This document shows positions 54,106 through 62,920 of a stretch of DNA of 64,000 nucleotides, piece by piece (within the stretch, counting starts at the first letter, position 1; every line of letters begins with the position of its first letter). This DNA is from Mogibacterium sp. (GTDB lineage Bacteria > Bacillota > Clostridia > Peptostreptococcales > Anaerovoracaceae). The notes under the pieces were generated by a model. It worked only from the letters and a program-made list of their open reading frames with translations. It made no database searches and was not told where the DNA came from. Location of the stretch: positions 1 to 64,000 of the forward strand of contig JAFWHB010000002.1 of the NCBI GenBank assembly GCA_017512145.1. Direction: 5' to 3'. The position numbers were made by a program, and so were the translations under genes.

Positions 54106-55137
54106 ATGAAAAAACACGCAATAATCCCCATTTTCATACCGCACAGAGGCTGTCCTCATGACTGTGTCTTCTGTAATCAGAGGAAGATAACAGCGAGGAC
54201 TGATTTTGTCATGCCGGAAGATGTACGGGATATCTTAGACACATGGCTGACGACCCTCAGGACTGATGAAGACAGGGGCGGAATAGTTGAGGCCGCATTC
54301 TATGGCGGCAGCTTCACAGGTCTTGAGATAGAAGAGCAGTCGGCTTTTCTTGCTGTGACTAAGGAATATAAGGAGCGCGGGCTTATAGATAAGGTCCATC
54401 TTTCGACCAGGCCTGACTATATCGACAAGGAGATACTTGATAATCTCAGAGACTACAGCGTGGATACCATCGAGCTTGGTGTTCAGTCATTTGATGATGA
54501 AGTCCTTAGAAAGTCCAATAGAGGGCACACAAGCTCGGATGTTTACAGAGCGTGCGAACTAATCAGGGAATACGGGTTCGAGCTTGGGATCCAGCTCATG
54601 ATAGGGCTTCCGGGAGATTCAATGGAGTCGTGCGTGATGTCAGCACGCGAGACGGCCGCTATCGGCCCGTCACTCGCGCGCCTTTACCCGACTATTGTTC
54701 TTGATGATACTGAGCTATATGAGATGTACAGGCGAGGAGAGTACGAGCCTCTCTCAAGGGAAGAAGCGGTATCGCGCACCAAGGCCATGTACCGCATTCT
54801 CGATAATGCCGGCATCACCATCATGCGAGTCGGACTCAAGAGCACAGATATAATCGGGGAAGGCGGAGCAATCAATGGCGGAACCTATCATCCGGCCTTC
54901 CGCCAGCTAGTAGAGGGCGAGATAGCTAAGGACAAGATAGAAGAGCTGCTGCTGGAATATTCAGAACGGCAGGCTTCAATCGAAATATATTCGAATGCCA
55001 AGTGGTATTCGAATATGATCGGGCACCATGCCGACAACAAGAAATACTTTGCCCGCAAATATCCGGAGCTCGAGATCAGATACAGACAGGATAATGACTT
55101 GCCGGATGGGCAATTCAGAATACAGGAGGTTAATTGA
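54106..55137 (+). CDS. Radical SAM protein (Elp3/MiaB-like domain)
   Basis: A 343-aa radical SAM enzyme. The [4Fe-4S] site is CPHDCVFC (residues 16-23, CxxxCxxC), followed by FYGGSFTGLE (near 65-74), the SAM-contact GGE-like motif, and ELGVQSFDD (near 123-131). It belongs to the Elp3-like group without the acetyltransferase domain, common in Firmicutes upstream of ribosome- or RNA-related genes. The exact reaction is unknown; tRNA modification is one option. There is no strong ribosome binding site directly before the ATG. The DUF4317 gene starts one base after its stop. Confidence 0.87.
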   Translation: MKKHAIIPIFIPHRGCPHDCVFCNQRKITARTDFVMPEDVRDILDTWLTTLRTDEDRGGIVEAAFYGGSFTGLEIEEQSAFLAVTKEYKERGLIDKVHLSTRPDYIDKEILDNLRDYSVDTIELGVQSFDDEVLRKSNRGHTSSDVYRACELIREYGFELGIQLMIGLPGDSMESCVMSARETAAIGPSLARLYPTIVLDDTELYEMYRRGEYEPLSREEAVSRTKAMYRILDNAGITIMRVGLKSTDIIGEGGAINGGTYHPAFRQLVEGEIAKDKIEELLLEYSERQASIEIYSNAKWYSNMIGHHADNKKYFARKYPELEIRYRQDNDLPDGQFRIQEVN

Positions 55138-55138
55138 T

Positions 55139-56287
55139 TTGTTAATTGAGGATGTCAGAAGAATAAGAAAGAGAATAGAGCCTACACTTGCTAATTTCAG
55201 AAGTGTATATGGCTGTTATGTTGCAGGCAATGGGGACATCGTTGCCAGAATGGAAATCCCGGTTCTGGATATGGACCAGGAAGAGAAAGAAATGTACGCA
55301 GGTTTTCTCAAGAAGGTGCTTTCGGGTACTCCGGAGAGGAACCTGATAGATATAGAATTTGATCCGAATAAGATCGAGGACAGTGATGAGCACAGGCTGC
55401 TGATGGCACTCAAGTCATCTCAGCTCAGGGACGAGAATATGAGGAATCTCATGTACCAGAGGATCATAGAGAATCTGGACATGGAGGGCGACAGCTATGT
55501 GATCCTGCTCGCAGCTGACACTTACGATCTTAAGACTAAGGATGTCAAGGGTGAGGAGTGGTCGGAGGAGTCGAATGAGCAGTTCGAGTACTTCCTGTGC
55601 GCAGTCTGCCCGGTCAAATCATCCAAGGCAGCTCTTCAGTACATTGCGCAGGAGCAGGAGTTCCGCGGTATATCGACAGGCAGCATTCTGGCCTCACCGC
55701 AGGTCGGATTTATGTTCCCGGTGCTTGATGAGGAAATGTCGGATATCTATCAGGTCCAGTACTATTCGAAGAGTACAGCCGAGATCCACGATGAGCTGAT
55801 CACAGGCCTCTTTGCAGTAGACAAAGCGCCAATGGCAGCTGAGGTCCAGAAGGCTACCTTCAATAATTCTCTTGCAGATGCTCTCGGCAAGGAGTGCAGC
55901 CTCGATGTTGTCACAGCACTTCAGGCAAAAATGGTTGCAGTTGCTGATGCTGAGAAGGAAGAGAAGACGATGCCTGTTCCTGAGATCACGATAGAGGATA
56001 TCGATGATGTGCTGGCGAACAAGGGCGTTTCGACTGCAGGTATCGGTGAATTCCATGAGACTCTTGAAAGAAGATTTGACGGAGCTGCTGCATTCAACAT
56101 CAACAATCTGATGCAGAAGAGGTCCTTCGAGATCAAGACTCCTGAGACCAAAGTCGTCACTGAACCTGAGACTGCGATAAGGCTCAGGACCAGGACCATC
56201 GACGGAGTGACATATCTGCTCGTTCCTGTTGGCGAAAGCGTCCAGGTCAATGGCGTAGAGATCGCCATTGAGTTCAAGGAGGAGTAG
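55139..56287 (+). CDS. DUF4317 family protein
   Basis: A 382-aa soluble protein that I assign to DUF4317, a Firmicutes family of unknown function. FRSVYGCYVAGNGDIVARME (near residues 17-36) is the typical opening. The central part is alpha/beta (YFLCAVCPVKSSKAALQY), and the C-terminus has TYLLVPVGESVQV. A TTG start at 55139 is chosen because AGGAGG lies nine bases upstream, directly after the radical SAM stop; longer in-frame starts fall inside that gene. Close coupling to the radical SAM gene suggests a shared process. Confidence 0.82.
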   Translation: MLIEDVRRIRKRIEPTLANFRSVYGCYVAGNGDIVARMEIPVLDMDQEEKEMYAGFLKKVLSGTPERNLIDIEFDPNKIEDSDEHRLLMALKSSQLRDENMRNLMYQRIIENLDMEGDSYVILLAADTYDLKTKDVKGEEWSEESNEQFEYFLCAVCPVKSSKAALQYIAQEQEFRGISTGSILASPQVGFMFPVLDEEMSDIYQVQYYSKSTAEIHDELITGLFAVDKAPMAAEVQKATFNNSLADALGKECSLDVVTALQAKMVAVADAEKEEKTMPVPEITIEDIDDVLANKGVSTAGIGEFHETLERRFDGAAAFNINNLMQKRSFEIKTPETKVVTEPETAIRLRTRTIDGVTYLLVPVGESVQVNGVEIAIEFKEE

Positions 56288-56328
56288 AAGATAATAATAA
56301 TTAATTAGCGCTTTAGCTGCCAATTTGT

Positions 56329-56357
56329 TTGCTGACAGGTCATGCATAATATATAAT
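56329..56357 (+). promoter_or_regulatory. Promoter for the dsdA-ridA pair
   Basis: TTGCTG (56329-56334) and TATAAT (56352-56357) with a 17-bp spacer, 55 bp before dsdA. Confidence 0.72.
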
Positions 56358-56411
56358 TTTCGTAAGTATGACATCTGCTCCATGTTTACCAGCATGAATG
56401 GAGGATAAGCC

Positions 56412-57764
56412 ATGGCAATCAAAGATTACGCTAAGAAGATGATAGAGCAGGATCCTGTGATCCGTGAAATTGCGGACAAGAAGGAGACTCTCTGGATCAA
56501 TAACAGATATCTGCCATTCGAGATGACAGATGCGCTTTGCCAGCTGATAGTAACTGATGATGATATCTCTGATGCTGCAAGAAGACTGGCGAAGTTCGCG
56601 CCATATATCCGTAAGTGCTTCCCGGAGACTGAGCCTACAGGCGGTCTGATCGAATCACCGCTTGCTAAGATCAGCAATATGCAGGCCGAGCTTATTAATA
56701 CCTGCAATGCTGCTATCCCGGGACAGCTTTTCCTCAAGATGGACAGCCATCTTGCAATTGCCGGATCTGTCAAAGCAAGAGGCGGCATCTACGAAGTTCT
56801 CAAGCATGCAGAGGATCTTGCACTTGCAGAGGGCATGATCACTGAGGACGATAATTACGAAAGATTTGCCGATGATGACATGAAGGAATTCTTCGGCAGA
56901 TATACGGTTCAGGTCGGTTCGACCGGTAACCTCGGTCTGTCGATTGGAATAATGAGCGCTTTTCTGGGCTTCAAGGTCAAAGTCCACATGTCGGCAGATG
57001 CCAAGCAATGGAAGAAGGACATGCTGAGGAGCAAGGGCGTCGATGTCATCGAATATGCAGATGACTATTCCAAGGCCGTTGCTGAGGGAAGGAGAATGTC
57101 TGATGAGGATCCAATGAGCTACTTTGTCGATGACGAGTACTCGGTACCTCTCTTTCTTGGCTACGCTGTTGCAGCTGAGAGACTCAAGGGCCAGCTCGAA
57201 GATGAAGGCATCACAGTAGATGCAGATCATCCGCTGATCGTCTATGTTCCTGCCGGAGTCGGCGGCGCACCTGGCGGCGTTTGCTACGGGCTGAAGAGAC
57301 TCTTCAAGGACAACGTCCATGTCTTCTTCACAGAGCCGACAATGGTACCGTCAGTACTGCTTGGCTTTGCATCAGACAGATATAATGAAGTGAATGTGGC
57401 TGACTTTGGTCTGTCCGGAATGTCTGAGGCTGACGGCCTTGCATGCGCGAGCCCATCCGGATTTGTCACTAGGATCGACCGCAATCTTGTATCAGGAGAT
57501 TTCACTATTTCCGACGGCAAACTCTATGACTTCATGAGGATGCTGAAGAAGACCGAGGATATCCTGATCGAGCCATCGAGCTGTGCTGCTTTCATCGGAC
57601 CGGTCAATCTGATGCAGAAGGAGCAGGGCCTCAGATATCTCAGCGAGCAGGGCCTCGATGAGACCAAACTAGCTAATTCCACTCAGATCTGCTGGGCTAC
57701 GGGGGGACGCCTTGTACCTGATGAGATCTGGGACAAATATATGAATACGTATATCGAGGAATGA
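56412..57764 (+). CDS. dsdA: D-serine ammonia-lyase
   Basis: A 450-aa fold type II PLP enzyme that converts D-serine to pyruvate and ammonia through 2-aminoacrylate. The PLP Lys is in SHLAIAGSVKARGG (near residues 112-125). VGSTGNLGLSIGIMS (near 168-182) is the phosphate-binding and Asn block, and the Gly-rich loop VPAGVGGAPGG (near 279-289) follows. Length is normal. GGAGG precedes the ATG. RidA, which removes the reactive 2-aminoacrylate made by such enzymes, follows 28 bp downstream, a coherent detoxifying pair. Confidence 0.95.
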   Translation: MAIKDYAKKMIEQDPVIREIADKKETLWINNRYLPFEMTDALCQLIVTDDDISDAARRLAKFAPYIRKCFPETEPTGGLIESPLAKISNMQAELINTCNAAIPGQLFLKMDSHLAIAGSVKARGGIYEVLKHAEDLALAEGMITEDDNYERFADDDMKEFFGRYTVQVGSTGNLGLSIGIMSAFLGFKVKVHMSADAKQWKKDMLRSKGVDVIEYADDYSKAVAEGRRMSDEDPMSYFVDDEYSVPLFLGYAVAAERLKGQLEDEGITVDADHPLIVYVPAGVGGAPGGVCYGLKRLFKDNVHVFFTEPTMVPSVLLGFASDRYNEVNVADFGLSGMSEADGLACASPSGFVTRIDRNLVSGDFTISDGKLYDFMRMLKKTEDILIEPSSCAAFIGPVNLMQKEQGLRYLSEQGLDETKLANSTQICWATGGRLVPDEIWDKYMNTYIEE

Positions 57765-57792
57765 TTTAACCGAAAAGGGAAGGAGAACACTT

Positions 57793-58161
57793 ATGAAAGT
57801 AATCGCAACAACTAACGCACCTGGAGCAATCGGACCTTACTCACAGGGATTCATTTCCAATGGATTCGTCTTCACATCCGGCCAGATCCCAGTAGACCCT
57901 GCAACAGGCGAGATTCCAGAGGGAATCGATGAGCAGACAGCACAGAGCTGCAGAAATGTAGGCGCTATCCTCGAGGCAGCAGGATCAGGCTTTGACAAGG
58001 TAATCAAGACAACCTGCTTCCTTGCTGACATCGCTGATTTCGCTGCATTCAACGCTGTTTATGCTGAGTTCTTCACATCAAAGCCAGCAAGAAGCTGCTT
58101 CGCTGTCAAGGATCTTCCGAAGGGTGTTCTCTGCGAGATCGAGTGCATTGCTGAGGCATAA
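57793..58161 (+). CDS. ridA: RidA family 2-iminobutanoate/2-iminopropanoate deaminase
   Basis: A 122-aa RidA protein. GAIGPYSQG (near residues 11-19), TSGQIPVDPATGEI (near 29-42) and an Arg in KPARSCFAVKDLPKG (near 98-112, the carboxylate-binding Arg) are the family landmarks. It forms trimers and hydrolyses reactive enamine/imine intermediates. AAGGGAAGGAG gives a strong ribosome binding site. It is placed directly after dsdA, whose intermediate it would clear. Confidence 0.95.
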   Translation: MKVIATTNAPGAIGPYSQGFISNGFVFTSGQIPVDPATGEIPEGIDEQTAQSCRNVGAILEAAGSGFDKVIKTTCFLADIADFAAFNAVYAEFFTSKPARSCFAVKDLPKGVLCEIECIAEA

Positions 58162-58191
58162 GCTTTTCTGAACTTAGAACAGAAGTACTAA

Positions 58192-60972
58192 GTGAGTGAC
58201 AAGAAGATTACGATAGGAATACTTGCGCATGTCGACGCGGGTAAGACTACATTGTCTGAGGCGATCCTGTACCGCGCGGGCGAGATAAGAAGGCTCGGTC
58301 GCGTGGATCACAAGGACACATTCCTTGATGACAATGAAGTCGAGCGAAACCGCGGAATCACTGTTTTCTCTAAGCAGGCAAGGTTCCATGCCGGGGATGC
58401 GGATATCACTCTTATAGACACCCCGGGTCACGTGGATTTTGCGGCTGAGATGGAGAGGGCACTCTCCGTGATCGATTATGCGCTGCTTGTTGTGAGCGGC
58501 TCTGAAGGAGTGCAGGCTCATACAAGGACTTTATACAGGATGCTCCAGCAGAGGGGCATCCCTGTTTTCGTGTTCATAAATAAAATGGACATCGCCGTAA
58601 GGTCTAAGGAGGACATCATCGCTGAGCTTGCAGAAGAGCTCGGTGCAGGTGCGGTGGACTTTGGCGGTGCGGTCGCAAGAACAGACAAATTCATCGACGA
58701 TATCACGCTCTGTTCGCCGGACCTGGCAGACAAAGTTCTAGAGGCGGAGCTTGGTGAAAGCAGCGACGCAGCCGGATCACCTCTGACAGATGATGACATA
58801 AGAAGTGCTATCCTAAGGTGCGAGGTGGTTCCTTGCATCGCAGGATCAGCTCTCAGACTCGAAGGCGTCGATGAGCTTACAGCGGTTATTGGCCAGTTTA
58901 CTGCGAGCCATGAATATAGCAGAGACTTCGGTGCCAAGGTCTACAAGATAACCGAGACCGAAGACGGCGAGAGGCTTTGCTTTATTAAGGTGACCGGCGG
59001 TGAGCTAAGGGTCAGAGACAAGGTCAAGGGAAGATCCCGCCATATGGCTGAGAACGGAGAAGCTGACTGGGAGGACAAGGTCAACCAGATCAGGCTATAC
59101 TCAGGCAGCAAATTCCAGACTGCGGATATGGCTGATGCTGGCACTGTCTGCGCAGTTACGGGACTCGGCAAAGCTCTTCCGGGAGATGGTATTGGCCATG
59201 AGATCCCTGAGGGAGATCAGTCAGTCAGACCTTTCATGGTATATACTGTAGAGTCGCCTGAGGGAATGGATCCTTATCTTGTGATGAAGGACCTGCAGGC
59301 GCTTGCTGCCGAGGATCCTGTTCTCAATGTAAGGTGGAAGAGCGAGACCTCAGAGACCGAGATCAGGCTAATGGGCCAGGTACAGCTCGAAGTACTCGCG
59401 GGCCTCATCAGAAAGAGATTTGGCTACGATGTCACATTCAGCACTGGCAGCGTGCTGTATCTTGAGACGATAGACGGTATCTATGAGGGCGTCGGACATT
59501 TTGAGCCGCTCAGACATTATGCGGAGGTCCACCTGATAATCGAGCCGGGTGAGAGCGGCAGCGGTATAGTGATCAACAGCATCACGCCGGAAGATGAGCT
59601 CGCCAGGAACTGGCAGCGTCTCATCCTTACTCACATCGATGAGAAGGAGCATCTTGGAGTCCTCACAGGGGCACCGCTGACGGATGTCAGGATAACGCTT
59701 GCAGCCGGCAGAGCGCACGATAAGCACACTAACGGAGGCGATTTCCGTGAAGCTACCTACAGAGCGATACGTAATGCTCTGATGCAGGCCAGAGCTGATG
59801 GCAAAGCGGTCCTACTCGAGCCTTGGGTAGAGTATGAGATCGAGCTTCCGTCGCAGAATGTAGGACGCGCCATGACGGATATCCAGCAGATGGGCGGCAC
59901 GCAGGATGATCTTCAGCAAAGTGGGGATTCATCCCGCATAAGGGGCCTTGTGCCTGCGTCTGAGATAGCAGGGTATCAGCTGACCCTTACCGGTTACACC
60001 TCCGGAAATGGCAAGCTATCAGTATCACCTGCCGGCTACAGGCCATGCCACAATACAGATCAGATAGTAACTCTCTCAGGCTATGATCCGGAGAGAGATG
60101 TAGAGAATACAGCGGATTCAGTCTTTGTGAACCACGGCGGAAGTGACATCGTGAAGTGGGACGAAGTACCGGATCATATGCATCTTCCGGGAGTTCTTAA
60201 GAGGGTCCTTGCAGCGAGGAATGGAGAATCTTCAGACTCATATCAGGGATACTCGGGTGCTGCAAACAGCATACATGGTAACATGGGCCCTAGAGCAGGC
60301 AGTCTTTCGAGCAAAGAAGAGAGCGAGCGCCGGAGAGCCGCGGAAGCAGAACTCAGATCGATCTTCGAGCGCACTTACGGATCATCCAGACAGGGCGTGA
60401 GAAGCGAAGCCAGAAGCTCACGCTTTGGCAAGGGAAGGAGACCTGAGGGGCCAGAGATAAGCAGCGAGGAGCGCGAGCAGAGAGAGGCACGCAACCAGGA
60501 GATAAGAGCAAGACACGAGAAGAAGACACAGCCGAAGGAAGAACTGCCGGCATTTATTCTCGTCGACGGATACAACCTGATCCATTCAGATAAATATCTT
60601 GCAGAGCTTGCTGCCAAGGACATGGGAGCTGCGAGAGATCAGCTTCTGGACATGCTATCGAATTATGCAGCATACGCAGGCATTGAGCTTGCTGTCGTTT
60701 TCGATGCATACCTTGTGCCATTCGGGACAGGCTCGGAAGAGGATTATCACGGCATCAGAGTTATTTACACAGCAGAAAATGAGCCCGCAGACATCCGAAT
60801 GGGGCTCATGGTCAATAATATCAATAACAGGCAGATTTATATGGTTTCATCAGACAGTCTCGTTCAGCAGGATGCGTTCGTCCATGGAGCTCTGAGGATC
60901 TCATCGAGAGAGTTCAGGCTCATGGTCGCCAAAGCAGACGAGGAGATGAGAGAAGTACTTAAAAAGAACTGA
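58192..60972 (+). CDS. TetM-like translational GTPase fused to a YacP/Rae1-type NYN nuclease
   Basis: A 926-aa fusion. Residues 1-~640 are an EF-G/TetM-type factor: G1 AHVDAGKTT (near 12), G3 DTPGH (near 77), G4 NKMD (near 131), domain II, and domain III-V segments. In domain IV the loop that displaces tetracycline in TetM (SPVSTPADF) reads HDKHTNGGDF here, so drug resistance is doubtful. A ~140-residue Arg/Glu-rich linker follows. Residues ~785-926 form a NYN domain like YacP/Rae1, with acidic sites in FILVDGYNLIH, AVVFDAYLVP and VSSDSLVQQ. B. subtilis Rae1 cleaves mRNA in the ribosomal A site. GTG start; weak ribosome binding site. It may be a ribosome-rescue or mRNA-cleavage factor (inference). 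Confidence 0.9.
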   Translation: MSDKKITIGILAHVDAGKTTLSEAILYRAGEIRRLGRVDHKDTFLDDNEVERNRGITVFSKQARFHAGDADITLIDTPGHVDFAAEMERALSVIDYALLVVSGSEGVQAHTRTLYRMLQQRGIPVFVFINKMDIAVRSKEDIIAELAEELGAGAVDFGGAVARTDKFIDDITLCSPDLADKVLEAELGESSDAAGSPLTDDDIRSAILRCEVVPCIAGSALRLEGVDELTAVIGQFTASHEYSRDFGAKVYKITETEDGERLCFIKVTGGELRVRDKVKGRSRHMAENGEADWEDKVNQIRLYSGSKFQTADMADAGTVCAVTGLGKALPGDGIGHEIPEGDQSVRPFMVYTVESPEGMDPYLVMKDLQALAAEDPVLNVRWKSETSETEIRLMGQVQLEVLAGLIRKRFGYDVTFSTGSVLYLETIDGIYEGVGHFEPLRHYAEVHLIIEPGESGSGIVINSITPEDELARNWQRLILTHIDEKEHLGVLTGAPLTDVRITLAAGRAHDKHTNGGDFREATYRAIRNALMQARADGKAVLLEPWVEYEIELPSQNVGRAMTDIQQMGGTQDDLQQSGDSSRIRGLVPASEIAGYQLTLTGYTSGNGKLSVSPAGYRPCHNTDQIVTLSGYDPERDVENTADSVFVNHGGSDIVKWDEVPDHMHLPGVLKRVLAARNGESSDSYQGYSGAANSIHGNMGPRAGSLSSKEESERRRAAEAELRSIFERTYGSSRQGVRSEARSSRFGKGRRPEGPEISSEEREQREARNQEIRARHEKKTQPKEELPAFILVDGYNLIHSDKYLAELAAKDMGAARDQLLDMLSNYAAYAGIELAVVFDAYLVPFGTGSEEDYHGIRVIYTAENEPADIRMGLMVNNINNRQIYMVSSDSLVQQDAFVHGALRISSREFRLMVAKADEEMREVLKKN

Positions 60973-60993
60973 TCTGACATACCGGTCACCGGA

Positions 60994-61509
60994 TTATTCC
61001 TCTGGATGTTCTTCTTCATCGGGTTCTAAATGAACGACCGCTTCGAAGGTTTTATTGGCATGTCTGATTGCGATCGATACATGCTTGAGAATATTCTCAG
61101 TGAACAGAATTGCCAGCGTTCCTACGATGGCACCTTCATAGAATCCGACACCTATCGCAAGGCCGACGCATGCAGAAGCCCAGAGTCCTGCCGCCGTAGT
61201 GAGACCTGATATCCTCCTGCGGCCTGTAACGATGATCGTGCCGGCTCCAAGGAAACCTATTCCTGAAATAACTTGTGCGCCGATACGTGAAGGATCAGCT
61301 CCACCAAGATAGAGATGAGCAAATTCTCCTGTGGTCATGGCGAGCATTGCGCCGAGGCACACAAGTATGTGCGTCCTGAAACCTGCAGGCGCACCATGAT
61401 AGTCTCTGTCAAAACCTATAATCCCGGCGCACACTATGGCAAGTACTGTGCGTATTATTATTGTCGGAAGCGATGGCTCAAGAAGCCATGGATATTGTTC
61501 TATTAACAT
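60994..61509 (-). CDS. MgtC/SapB family membrane protein
   Basis: A 171-aa protein with about four membrane segments. The family core GFDRDYHGAPAGFRTHILVC (near 33-52) and GAQVISGIGFLGAGTIIV (near 78-95) are clear, followed by TTAAGLWASACVGLAIGVG. MgtC proteins help growth in low Mg2+ and can affect F-type ATPase. The short acidic tail after residue 150 replaces the longer ACT-like domain of some members. GGGGG precedes the ATG. It is divergent from the TrxB-like gene. Confidence 0.92.
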   Translation of the reverse strand: MLIEQYPWLLEPSLPTIIIRTVLAIVCAGIIGFDRDYHGAPAGFRTHILVCLGAMLAMTTGEFAHLYLGGADPSRIGAQVISGIGFLGAGTIIVTGRRRISGLTTAAGLWASACVGLAIGVGFYEGAIVGTLAILFTENILKHVSIAIRHANKTFEAVVHLEPDEEEHPEE

Positions 61510-61545
61510 GATGTCCCCCGATAATTAATGAGTCTGGTACAACTT

Positions 61546-61582
61546 GCCGGCGGCCTGACAGCCAGTTACTGCCGGCTTTTTC
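61546..61582 (+). terminator. Terminator-like hairpin in the divergent mgtC-trxB gap
   Basis: GCCGGC and GCCGGC enclose a 20-nt loop, followed by TTTTTC on the plus strand. An outer TGGTACAA/TTGTACCA pair brackets it. No plus-strand gene lies upstream, so it may end a small or antisense transcript or act as a leader switch for the TrxB-like gene. Confidence 0.5.
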
Positions 61583-61643
61583 TAATTGTACCACATTTAA
61601 CAGCCTTCCATTCACAATGACAACAACTAAAACGGCATAGTTG

Positions 61644-61652
61644 TGCTATAAT
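61644..61652 (+). promoter_or_regulatory. Extended -10 promoter for the TrxB-like gene
   Basis: TG-C-TATAAT (61644-61652) is an extended -10, 39 bp before the start codon. No good -35 is seen. Confidence 0.55.
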
Positions 61653-61691
61653 TGCCGCAGTTGAATTCATTTAAAGACAACAGGGGGAATT

Positions 61692-62549
61692 ATGATTTAC
61701 GATACAGCAATAATCGGCTCGGGTCCGGCAGGACTTTCCGCAGCAATCAATCTCAAGCTTCACAACAAGGAGTTTATCTGGTTTGGCGGCAAGAATTTCA
61801 GCACTAAGGTCGAGAAATCCGAGAAGATCGCTAACTATCCCGGCCTCGGAATGATCGCGGGCAAGGATCTTATCGCTAAGTTCGAAGCTCACAGGGAAGA
61901 GATGGGCATCGAGATAACAGATCAGATGGTAACAGCAATCATGCCTGGCGACGAGTACTACATGCTTTCAGCCGGACAGGATGTATATATGGCAAAGACA
62001 CTTCTGCTTGCAACTGGCGTAGCAGCAGGTAAGGGCTTTGGCGGAGAAGAGGAGTTCCTCGGCCGCGGCATCAGCTACTGCGCGACATGCGACGGTTTTC
62101 TCTACAAAGGCAAGACCATCGCAGTATTCTGCGGAGACGCAAGATTCGAGCATGAGGTCGACTACCTTGCAGAGCTCGCAGATAAGGTTTATCTCGCAAC
62201 TTCATATAAGGATGTTAAGCTCGATAAGCCTAATATCGAGATGCTTCCTAAGCCTATCAGGAAGGTCAGCGGCGCAATGAAGGTTAATCAGATCGAGCTT
62301 ACAGACGGAACACAGATAGATGTTGACGGCGTCTTCTGCCTCAGGAACTCGATCGCACCGACAACTCTTCTTTCGGATCTTGAGCTTGATGGCGTTCACA
62401 TCGTTGTAGGACGCGACATGGCAACAAATATGCCTGGATGCTTTGCCGCAGGAGACTGCACAGGCAGACCATACCAGATAGCCAAGTCAGTGGGCGAGGG
62501 CAATATCGCAGCTCACAGCATCATCGAATACCTCGCAGAGAACAAGTAA
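61692..62549 (+). CDS. Thioredoxin reductase-like flavoprotein, probably pyridine-nucleotide independent
   Basis: A 285-aa FAD protein with IIGSGPAGLSAAINL (near 7-21), redox pair CATC (130-133) and the second FAD motif FAAGDCTG (near 254). Where NADPH-dependent TrxB has GGGDSAVEEA, this has CGDARFEHEVDY. The HRRxxxR phosphate-binding motif is also absent (ATSYKDVKLD). This is the pattern of the ferredoxin-linked (FFTR) or related flavin-type clostridial reductases, so electrons may come from ferredoxin. It is about 25 residues shorter than classic TrxB. GGGGG precedes the ATG, and a terminator follows. Confidence 0.9.
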   Translation: MIYDTAIIGSGPAGLSAAINLKLHNKEFIWFGGKNFSTKVEKSEKIANYPGLGMIAGKDLIAKFEAHREEMGIEITDQMVTAIMPGDEYYMLSAGQDVYMAKTLLLATGVAAGKGFGGEEEFLGRGISYCATCDGFLYKGKTIAVFCGDARFEHEVDYLAELADKVYLATSYKDVKLDKPNIEMLPKPIRKVSGAMKVNQIELTDGTQIDVDGVFCLRNSIAPTTLLSDLELDGVHIVVGRDMATNMPGCFAAGDCTGRPYQIAKSVGEGNIAAHSIIEYLAENK

Positions 62550-62572
62550 CGCATAGACACATTCAGAACTGT

Positions 62573-62616
62573 ATCCTGCATTTCCTGCTGATTACAGCTG
62601 GAAATGCAGGATTTTC
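62573..62616 (+). terminator. Intrinsic terminator after the TrxB-like gene
   Basis: ATCCTGCATTTCC and GGAAATGCAGGAT form a perfect 13-bp stem followed by TTTTCTGTT. The gap to 62754 shows no gene. Confidence 0.9.
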
Positions 62617-62753
62617 TGTTGCTGGATAAATCGGGATTGTTTTTTTCTTAACGATTGCCCTGCCCATAGCAGGTTATGTTCGGAATACAGAGATGAATGC
62701 AGAATTTGTGAAAATTAACAATGGTTTTGGCTATCATTTTATTAATTCTTGCA

Positions 62754-62782
62754 TTGACTGACGTTTTGAGAGTGAGTATAAT
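62754..62782 (+). promoter_or_regulatory. Strong promoter for the phosphofructokinase gene
   Basis: TTGACT (62754-62759) and TATAAT (62777-62782) with a 17-bp spacer. The leader to the ATG is about 130 nt and can fold (GGATT near 62852 with AATCC near 62878), but no known riboswitch was recognised. Confidence 0.85.
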
Positions 62783-62920
62783 TGTGAGGATTTCGGTTTA
62801 AATAAGAATAACGAAGAATAACAAATCATGATTGATCGGTAACCGCTGGATTGCAGGCTTTACAGCAGTATGACAGAATCCACCGGCGGGTCCAGAGATC
62901 AGGGAAGGGAACTGGAAAAA

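Noticed and set aside
58192..60972. Calling the large GTPase a tetracycline resistance protein.
   Set aside because: The domain IV loop that displaces the drug in TetM is not conserved and a nuclease domain is fused at the C-terminus.
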